Shown: in pieces, positions 8,923-14,684 of the stretch
Position numbering within the stretch: the first letter of the stretch is position 1
Layout: every line of letters starts with the position of its first letter
The notes under the pieces: generated by a model
Told to the model about the DNA's origin: nothing
What the model saw: only the letters and a program-made list of their open reading frames with translations
Database searches by the model: none
Made by a program: the position numbers and the translations under genes
From: Isotricha intestinalis
Taxonomy: Eukaryota > Ciliophora > Litostomatea > Vestibuliferida > Isotrichidae
Length of the DNA: 14,684 nt
NCBI GenBank assembly: GCA_023807065.1
Contig: JAJJLU010004336.1
Span: 1-14,684 of the forward strand
Reading direction: 5' to 3'

Positions 8923-9522
8923 ATGTCTTCTCACAAATATGATCATCTCTTTAAATTACTAATAATAGGTGAATCAGGAGTTGGAAAAACATGTTTACTA
9001 TTAAGATTTACAGATGATTCCTTTACAGCGAATCACTTAACAACAATAGGAATAGATTTTAAAATAAAAATAATAAATTTAGAAAATAAATTAATAAAAT
9101 TACAAATATGGGATACAGCAGGAGAAGAAAGATTTAGAACAATAACAAAAACATATTATAAAGGAGCTCATGGAATAATATTAACGTATGATGTAACTGA
9201 TATAAATTCATTTAAAAATATAAGAAATTGGATTAAACAAATTGAACAAAATGCACAAAATAATGTATGTAAAGTTTTAGTTGGTAATAAATGTGATAAA
9301 AGTGACAGAGTTGTTTCTTTTGAAGATGGAAAAAAATTAGCACAAGATTTTGGAATGGAATTTTTTGAAACTTCTGCTAAGAGTAATATTAATGTAAGTG
9401 AAACTTTCACTTTTCTTACTAAAGAAATTCTAAAAGGAACTGAAGGTGGAAATACTAAAGGAGGAGATAATATTCAAATTGATAAAACGGGTCAAGTTAA
9501 AAAAAAAGGAAGTTGTTGTTAA
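8923..9522 (+). CDS. Rab-family small GTPase, Rab8/Rab1-like
   Basis: A 199-residue protein with every Rab element: P-loop GESGVGKT (16-23), switch [10 protein letters not shown] (40-48), [13 protein letters not shown] (63-75), NKCD (122-125), ETSAK (149-153) and a C-terminal CC (198-199) for double geranylgeranylation. The opening [18 protein letters not shown] and the IGIDFKIK and WIKQIEQNA segments are closest to Rab8/Rab10/Rab1, which act on secretory vesicles between Golgi and plasma membrane; the exact subfamily needs a tree. Residue 68 is Glu, where nearly all Rabs have the catalytic Gln of DTAGQE, so intrinsic GTP hydrolysis may be altered. The variable tail is Gly- and Lys-rich. The WD40 gene follows 91 bp downstream on the same strand, but no link between the two is implied. 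Confidence 0.95.
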   Translation: MSSHKYDHLFKLLIIGESGVGKTCLLLRFTDDSFTANHLTTIGIDFKIKIINLENKLIKLQIWDTAGEERFRTITKTYYKGAHGIILTYDVTDINSFKNIRNWIKQIEQNAQNNVCKVLVGNKCDKSDRVVSFEDGKKLAQDFGMEFFETSAKSNINVSETFTFLTKEILKGTEGGNTKGGDNIQIDKTGQVKKKGSCC

Positions 9523-9613
9523 AATAATAAAAATTTAGTTTTTTTTTTATTATTTTTAGCATTTTTCTTAAAAATAGTTTTGAATTTTTTTAAAATTTTT
9601 TTTATTTAAATAA

Positions 9614-11659
9614 ATGAATAAAGATGAAAAAATTATATTTACAAATATAAATAAGGGTTTTTCATATAAACAATGCTTATATTTTCCAATAATATTACGT
9701 TCACATGATAAATTTCCTAAAAATGTAGAATGGTTTTGTCCAAGAATAACACCGAATGGTAAATATATAGGATCAATATGTTCAAATAATAGTTTATATA
9801 TATGGAATTCTGAAAATGGGAAATTAGAAAATTCTTTTTCAACAAAAGAAAAAATGATAAATTTTAAATTTAATCCTGATAATGAACATTTAATGTTAAT
9901 TTTAGAAAATTGTAATCTTAAATATTTATCTATTAGAAAGGATTATATTCTTAATCATTTAGAAAATCCTAATATAAAATTTAATAGTATTATTTCTTTT
10001 TCTTTTTCTTCTCAAGGAAGATTTTTTGCTTTATGTTCTGATAAAGGATTATTTGTTTGGGATATTCAAAATTCAAAAATACATATTTTTATTGATGATC
10101 TTTCTCCAAAAAAATTTTTAAGAAATGAATATTTAATTTCAATTTCAGGAAGTAATGATTTAAAAATAATTAATATTAATGATTCTGAAAATATTTTTTT
10201 TGAATATAATTTAAAAAGAATTGAAAAAATAAATGATTTACAAGTTTGTATGTTAACTTCAGATAATAAGTTTTTATACTATGCTACAAATGCTGGAGTT
10301 TTTAAAATTAATATATTTGATAAAAATACTTTTGAAGTTTGTAAATTTATTAATTCAAATATTCTTATTGTAAATATTAGTAATGATTGTAAAAAATATT
10401 TTAGTAGTAATATGATTGATGTTTATTTATATGAAGAAAAAAAAGGTTTAGTCAACAAATTTACTTTCCAAAAATTTAATCATATTAGAATTGATTTTTC
10501 TAATATGTTATTATTAATTATTGATGATATTTCAATTTCTTTAAAAAAATTAGATTTATATGGTTTTGGAATTGATAAATGTAATATATATACTTTTAAA
10601 AATCCAATTAAATTTAAAAAAATGTTTTTCACAAGAAATTCAGAAAATATTTTAGGAATAATAAATGAAAACTTTGCAATATTATATCAAAGTTCCTCAG
10701 GAAAAATAATAAAAGTATTTAATAACAATTCTAAAGTATTATATTATGAAAATTGTTTGGTTTTAACACCAAGTACTTCAGAAAGAAATTATTTAACAGT
10801 AAAATTAACTGAAAATTCAATATTTTTACATGAATCAATAACAGGAATTCCATTATATATTTTCACAGATTTTTCAGCTTATGAAGTTAAATTTAATGAT
10901 TCAGGTAATTTTTTATTAGGAGGAACAACAGAAGGAAAAGAAATTTGTAGATTATGGGATTTAGATAATCCAGGTAAATATTATTCTTATTTTACTAATG
11001 ATGATAAAAAAAATAAAAATACTTGTATTTGCATTACTAATGATAAAAGTAAAATTATATGTCAAAGTATTAATCAAAATACTATTATTTTTGATACTTA
11101 TTCTAAACAAATTTTATATGAAATTAATTTAAAGTTTTCTTTAAATTATATTCACAAAATTATTTCTACTAATAATTCTAAACATTTTGCTATTATTGGA
11201 AACTATACTAAAATGAAAATTTGTTTTATTTTTGAATTTAATGACAATCAAAATATTCAACCAAAAGAAATTAGTGTTATTGATAATTGCAATGATATTA
11301 TTATTCCTGATAAAGGAAATTCTTTTATAACAGAAATTATTAATAAAAATAAAAAGAAAGATTATAAAATTACAATTTGGAAATATGAAAATAATAATTT
11401 GGAAAAAAAAGATATTATTCAAAAAGAAGGAGTTCAATTTAATTTATTAAATGATGGTAAAACATTATATATTATTTCAAAATGTGAAAATGGAAAATTA
11501 GGATTAGCTTTTCATTTATATAATTATGAATCTTTTGAAAATATTGGAAATTTAGAATATATTATGGAAAAAGAACCTACTGAATTTATTTTTATATATT
11601 TAACTACTGATTTTGAAGATAATATTGTTTTTGCTAAAGTCACAATTCAAAAAGAGTAA
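9614..11659 (+). CDS. WD40-like beta-propeller protein
   Basis: A 681-residue protein in which divergent WD-type blades recur. Clear examples are ITPNGKYIGSICSNNSLYIW (about 45-64), FSFSSQGRFFALCSDKGLFV followed by WDIQ (about 130-153), and VKFNDSGNFLLGGTTEGKEI followed by CRLWDLD in the last third. The length is enough for two seven-bladed propellers, which is my inference. Most blades have lost the WD dipeptide. No signal peptide, membrane segment or extra domain is seen. Such proteins are usually scaffolds in larger complexes, and in ciliates many belong to cilia or cytoskeleton, but nothing here decides this. The ATG follows an A-rich TTTAAATAA stretch and the stop is TAA. A minus-strand frame at 11141-11437 is a shadow. 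Confidence 0.7.
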   Translation: MNKDEKIIFTNINKGFSYKQCLYFPIILRSHDKFPKNVEWFCPRITPNGKYIGSICSNNSLYIWNSENGKLENSFSTKEKMINFKFNPDNEHLMLILENCNLKYLSIRKDYILNHLENPNIKFNSIISFSFSSQGRFFALCSDKGLFVWDIQNSKIHIFIDDLSPKKFLRNEYLISISGSNDLKIININDSENIFFEYNLKRIEKINDLQVCMLTSDNKFLYYATNAGVFKINIFDKNTFEVCKFINSNILIVNISNDCKKYFSSNMIDVYLYEEKKGLVNKFTFQKFNHIRIDFSNMLLLIIDDISISLKKLDLYGFGIDKCNIYTFKNPIKFKKMFFTRNSENILGIINENFAILYQSSSGKIIKVFNNNSKVLYYENCLVLTPSTSERNYLTVKLTENSIFLHESITGIPLYIFTDFSAYEVKFNDSGNFLLGGTTEGKEICRLWDLDNPGKYYSYFTNDDKKNKNTCICITNDKSKIICQSINQNTIIFDTYSKQILYEINLKFSLNYIHKIISTNNSKHFAIIGNYTKMKICFIFEFNDNQNIQPKEISVIDNCNDIIIPDKGNSFITEIINKNKKKDYKITIWKYENNNLEKKDIIQKEGVQFNLLNDGKTLYIISKCENGKLGLAFHLYNYESFENIGNLEYIMEKEPTEFIFIYLTTDFEDNIVFAKVTIQKE

Positions 11660-12037
11660 AAATTATTTTTTTATTATAAAAATATATTTTTCTTTTTGTA
11701 AATCACAGTGTTTTAAATTAAAGGTAAAAACATACTAATTTGTTTCATATAAATTATTTTCTTTTTTTTTTAAATCTTATTTTTATTAAATATGTTAATT
11801 TATATACATTTTTCATCTATTATTTAAATTGAAAATTATATATAATTCAGATATTTTAAAATTTATACTTTTCAAATATTTTATACAATTTCATCGTTTA
11901 AAAATTATTTCCACCATAAAAATATTACATATATTAATTTATACAATTTAATAAAGTTTAAAGAAAAAATTGTTCAAATTCTTAAAAATTTAATCACTGT
12001 GTTTAACCTTAATTTATATAATAAATTATTTTCAATT
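11660..12037. other. Spacer between converging genes
   Basis: This holds the 3' flanks of the WD40 gene (+) and the F-box gene (-). CACAGTG near 11705 and its reverse complement CACTGTG near 11996 form a 7-bp inverted pair, too short to mean much. A plus-strand frame from about 11850 runs without a stop for nearly 80 codons into the next gene, but it has no usable start and a T-rich, Phe/Ile/Tyr-heavy composition, so I do not call it. Confidence 0.3.
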
Positions 12038-12445
12038 TTATTGTTGAATAAATACAGAATAATTACATTCAGAATTATCATTTTTTCTTAATTGACTAAA
12101 AGAATCAATAGATTTATATTCATAAATAATATCATGACTATTTTTTTTTTTAAAAAATTTAACTAAGATATTATCAGATTTACTTATTTTATTAAATTTC
12201 CAATTTATTTTTCCTACTTCTTTTAAATCTTTATAAGGTAAAAAATCAACAACTTTTTTCCAAAGATTAGGAGTTAATTTATTATTATATGAATTGTAAA
12301 ATATTTCATTCATTATATTTCCATTGTAAAAATAAAGTTTTTTTTTATTATAATATTCTTTTGAATTTAATGATGTTTTTGCTGAATTGTCTTTTGATAA
12401 ACATTTAATTTGAATAATAGAACTTTTTGGTATTTTGCATCCCAT
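12038..12445 (-). CDS. Small F-box-like protein
   Basis: A 135-residue protein. Residues 57-98 (LTPNLWKKVVDFLPYKDL then KEVGKINWKFNKIS) match the F-box pattern: Pro near the start, the FLPYKDL core, and a Trp in the CRRW position. F-boxes bind SKP1 and link substrates to SCF ubiquitin ligases. No substrate-binding repeat follows, so it is either a minimal adaptor or a different small protein with a similar helix set. It begins MGCKIPKS: Gly2-Cys3 could allow myristoylation plus palmitoylation, but Pro6 is not the favoured residue. The C-terminus is Ser/Asn-rich. The ATG follows an A-rich run on the minus strand, and the frame is complete with a TAA stop. Confidence 0.6.
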   Translation of the reverse strand: MGCKIPKSSIIQIKCLSKDNSAKTSLNSKEYYNKKKLYFYNGNIMNEIFYNSYNNKLTPNLWKKVVDFLPYKDLKEVGKINWKFNKISKSDNILVKFFKKKNSHDIIYEYKSIDSFSQLRKNDNSECNYSVFIQQ

Positions 12446-12595
12446 AAAAATATTTATTAAAATTAATAAAAAAAATAAAAAATATTTTTCACCATATATA
12501 TATCAAACAATAATTTTTAATTCTTGAAAATCAAATATTAAAGATTTTAATTTCAATAAAAAAATTAATTAAATAAATAAATTTATATTAATCCA

Positions 12596-12913
12596 TGTTT
12601 TTGTTGTTTAATAGTTCTTTTTCAATCATCAACAAGTTTATCAAGATTAAATGATAAATAGATTTTATGAACTCAAAAATTAAAACATTTAAATGGTTCA
12701 GTTCAATATCAATAAAATGAATTGTTAGAAATAAAAGAATCAATATTAAATTTATATTTTTATTTTACATTAATGAAAAAAAAGAAAATCAAAGATTTTT
12801 CTTCTAACATTCAATAATCCTTTTTCGTTTTGAATAATACTTTAATAGCTTTTAATTTATATTATTTTTTTAGGGAAAACTTTTTTTTACAATTGATTAA
12901 AATATTTTTTTAA
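12596..12913 (+). pseudogene. Interrupted gene relic
   Basis: One frame running to the TAA at 12911-12913 reads FQSSTSLSRLNDK, TAG (12659), IL, TGA (12668), TQKLKHLNGSVQYQ, TAA (12713), NELLEIKESILNLYFYF. It continues with KIKDFSSNIQ, TAA (12815), SFFVLNNTLIAFNLYYFF. The residues are varied and protein-like, yet four internal stops break the frame and there is no start. Both internal TAAs follow a CAA codon. The family is not recognised. It could be the C-terminal part of a dead gene whose start lies in the spacer after 12445. Bases 12446-12595 and 12914-13109 show nothing else. Confidence 0.4.
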
Positions 12914-13109
12914 AAAAATAAAAATTAAAAAAACAAAAATTGAAAATAAAAATATGACACATTTGTTTTTGAGATAATATTTATTTTTTATATTAAAATT
13001 ATATAAAGTTTATATTTTATATTGAATTTTTAATTATAAAATAAACATCTAATGTTAAATTTGAATTAATAAAGATTAAATAAAATTTTGAAAATTATTC
13101 TTACAAAAT

Positions 13110-14213
13110 TTAATAAGAATTAAATTTGGATACAACAATGATATTTTCATTTTCTCCAATTTTCGTTAAACTATTATTATTATTATTATTAGTAAATGAA
13201 TAAAACATTTCTAAAGTATTAACTAAAGATTTCCAATTATCTTCAGCTTCATTCGATTTTTTAATTGAAAAATAATAATCTGAAATTTCATCTTTTTCTT
13301 TTTTAAATAAAATACTTCTTTTTATATTATCTGAAATAAATTTGCTTATTTGTAAAGGAACTTCACTTACATCATTTTCGTTATTTTCTATTTTTGTATT
13401 GGAAGCAAAATCAAATCTTGATTTTTCTTTTATTTTATATAATTTATCTAAATTCATTATTGTATAAATCTTTTTTCCTTTTTTTTCTTTATTTAATTTA
13501 TCTTTATTTTTTTCATAATATTCTTTAACAATATCTTTATTATAAACTAAACTAGCATTAGGAAAAATAGTTTTTTTTTTAGAAATATTGTTTTTTAAAT
13601 AATTTTCAACATTATTATCAGTGAAAATTCCACTTAATTCAATAGCCATAATATGTTGATCGGCAAAAATTTTTTTATTAGAATTTAAATCTTCTCTATT
13701 AATAATATCATTATCATTAGCACAAGAATGTAAATATAAGCAGTCTTTATTAGTACATTTAGTTCCATATAAAAAATTAGAACAATATTTAGTAGTTCCA
13801 TAAGAAGCTTTAAAAATATGATTTTCAAAAATAATATTATCTAAATTTAATATAGCAAGAGAACTTTCAGATTTATTAGAATATGTAACATGACATGAAT
13901 AACTTGGTCCATTTGGATTATTTGTATTATAAGTTTTATTTTTATTTACTTTTAATTTTAATATTTTACCATATTGACCTAAATATTCAAATGAAGATAA
14001 TAAATTTTCATTATATGCTAATTCCTTTGAAAATCCTATTAAATATAATAAATTTTTTTGAGTTATTCTTAATTTTTGCATTTTTGTGTAATATTCTCTC
14101 ATTTGAGGGGTTTTATATAATATTAATGGATATAATTGTATTCCTTTTTCTTCTCTTTTTATTAATGAATCTTTTCTTATTTGATTTATATATTCTGACA
14201 TTTTATTTATCAT
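13110..14213 (-). CDS. NOT4-like RRM and CCCH zinc-finger protein lacking a RING
   Basis: A 367-residue protein. Residues 41-162 match the core of NOT4/CNOT4. A helix (KMQKLRITQKNLLYLIGFSK) leads into an RRM at about 54-137 with YLGQYGKILKLKVNKN and GPSYSCHVTYS. Then comes the family signature SYGTTKYCSNFLYGTKCTNK ending DCLYLH, a CCCH finger with C144, C153, C158 and H162. NOT4 is the E3 ligase subunit of the CCR4-NOT mRNA decay and translation quality control complex, but its C4C4 RING, normally at the N-terminus, is absent. Here only about 40 residues precede the linker helix and none is Cys. Residues 163-367 are Lys/Asn-rich with an Asn run near 341-346. The start could be Met1 or Met5; both follow A-rich sequence. 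The protein may bind RNA or the NOT complex without ligase activity. The stop is TAA. Confidence 0.85.
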   Translation of the reverse strand: MINKMSEYINQIRKDSLIKREEKGIQLYPLILYKTPQMREYYTKMQKLRITQKNLLYLIGFSKELAYNENLLSSFEYLGQYGKILKLKVNKNKTYNTNNPNGPSYSCHVTYSNKSESSLAILNLDNIIFENHIFKASYGTTKYCSNFLYGTKCTNKDCLYLHSCANDNDIINREDLNSNKKIFADQHIMAIELSGIFTDNNVENYLKNNISKKKTIFPNASLVYNKDIVKEYYEKNKDKLNKEKKGKKIYTIMNLDKLYKIKEKSRFDFASNTKIENNENDVSEVPLQISKFISDNIKRSILFKKEKDEISDYYFSIKKSNEAEDNWKSLVNTLEMFYSFTNNNNNNSLTKIGENENIIVVSKFNSY

Positions 14214-14598
14214 TTTCTTTTATTATATTTTATCTTTAAATATTTTTATGGTTCTTTACGTCATTCCACTTTTATTTTTTTAATTAATTTTTTTCATTTT
14301 TTTTTAAAATTGTTTTTATATTTATATTATATTTATATATGTATAGATTATTTCATAAATTTGAATAAAGTATGATTATAATAATACTATTTTTGAAAAT
14401 TAAAGATTTATATATTCTTTTAATTATTACCTTGAATAAATTTTTATATATTTCATTCTATTTTTTCAATGATTGTATTATAGAATAAATTCAAAAAATA
14501 ATTTAAATTAATTAATTAAAAAAAAACAATTTATTTTAATTCAAAATTATATGATAAAAATGAATAATTATATATAAAAATAACTTAAATAAATAAAT
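14214..14598. other. AT-rich spacer between divergent genes
   Basis: This should contain the promoters of the NOT4-like gene (-) and of the gene starting near 14599 (+). I looked on the minus strand for a Cys-rich stretch that could be the missing RING and saw none. No RNA gene or other signal is evident. Confidence 0.3.
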
Positions 14599-14684
14599 AT
14601 GACAACAGTAAAAACAAATAAACAGTTGATACATTTAAACCTGTTTTAAGACAAAAAGATATGGATAGAGATATGTATAATGAA
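14599..14684 (+). CDS. Possible 5' end of a gene running off the window, frame unclear
   Basis: An ATG at 14599 after an A-rich stretch opens only 16 codons before the TAA at 14647. A different frame is open from 14622 to the window end and reads VDTFKPVLRQKDMDRDMYNE, which looks like real protein; its first ATG is at 14661. The DMxxDM pattern recalls the start of LC8-type dynein light chains (for example ADMSEEMQ), but 20 residues are too few to be sure. The two frames differ by one base. An 18-bp GTA...CAG segment (14608-14625) has intron-like ends, but removing it does not join the frames. An indel, an unusual start at 14661, or an unrecognised intron could each explain this. Confidence 0.3.

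Noticed and set aside
11141..11437. 98-residue minus-strand frame
   Set aside because: Antisense of the WD40-like gene, with no domain and a biased composition.
11792..12091. Plus-strand frame open for nearly 80 codons after two TAAs, running into the F-box gene
   Set aside because: No start, Phe/Ile/Tyr-heavy, overlaps a better-supported gene on the other strand, and a run this long is plausible by chance in T-rich DNA.
13895..14239. 114-residue hydrophobic plus-strand frame
   Set aside because: Antisense of the conserved RRM/CCCH region of the NOT4-like gene.
14608..14625. 18-bp GT...AG segment as a mini-intron
   Set aside because: Removing it keeps the wrong frame, so it does not join the ATG to the protein-like sequence.
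1..14684. tRNA, rRNA, CRISPR or transposon ends
   Set aside because: I saw no tRNA box-B-like element, no conserved rRNA segment, no repeat-spacer array, and no transposase motif or terminal inverted repeat.
1..14684. A genome-wide UAA=Gln code for this organism
   Set aside because: The intact genes end at TAA, TAG and TGA with no in-frame stop over frames as long as 824 codons, and their Gln is coded by CAA.

Overview
The window is very AT-rich eukaryotic DNA. It has compact, apparently intronless genes, A-rich bases just before each ATG, and Asn/Lys-rich proteins with AAT-coded Asn runs. Every intact gene reads in the standard code, and TAA, TAG (306-308) and TGA (8306-8308) all end genes. 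The large cyclic-nucleotide-binding protein has an N-terminal and domain layout I associate with the expanded ciliate family. A ciliate that keeps the standard code, such as a litostome (rumen-type) ciliate, is my best guess. Another AT-rich protist is possible. No telomere repeat is seen at either end, so this looks like the interior of a contig.

Layout. 1-308 is the 3' end of a coiled-coil-like gene (+). 309-2073 holds two decayed genes that meet head to head or overlap slightly: a cyclic-nucleotide-binding relic (+, about 745-1232) and an unidentified Asn-rich relic (-, 1935 down to about 1234). 2074-4548 (-) is an intact protein with two cyclic-nucleotide-binding-like domains. A 306-bp divergent spacer leads to a DJ-1/PfpI gene (4855-5424, +), which has an A-rich leader and a T-rich trailer. 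5858-6803 (+) is a long interrupted relic. 7118-8308 (+) encodes a double B-box protein. 8923-9522 (+) is a Rab8/Rab1-type GTPase and 9614-11659 (+) a WD40-like protein, only 91 bp apart. 12038-12445 (-) is a small F-box-like protein. 12596-12913 (+) is another relic. 13110-14213 (-) is a NOT4-like RRM/CCCH protein with no RING. The window ends in the possible 5' end of another gene (+).

The genes are ordinary eukaryotic housekeeping and regulatory genes: membrane traffic, cNMP signalling, CCR4-NOT, ubiquitin ligase adaptor and stress protein. They are not an operon and I see no sign that they form one pathway. The most unusual content is in the long gaps. At least four stretches carry protein-like reading frames broken by frameshifts and by in-frame stops that are mostly TAA, often where Gln would read naturally, while the intact genes have none. 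The two explanations I consider are AT-biased pseudogene decay (CAA to TAA) and DNA that once used a UAA/UAG=Gln code. Other points are Glu replacing the catalytic Gln of the Rab, and the missing RING in the NOT4 homologue.
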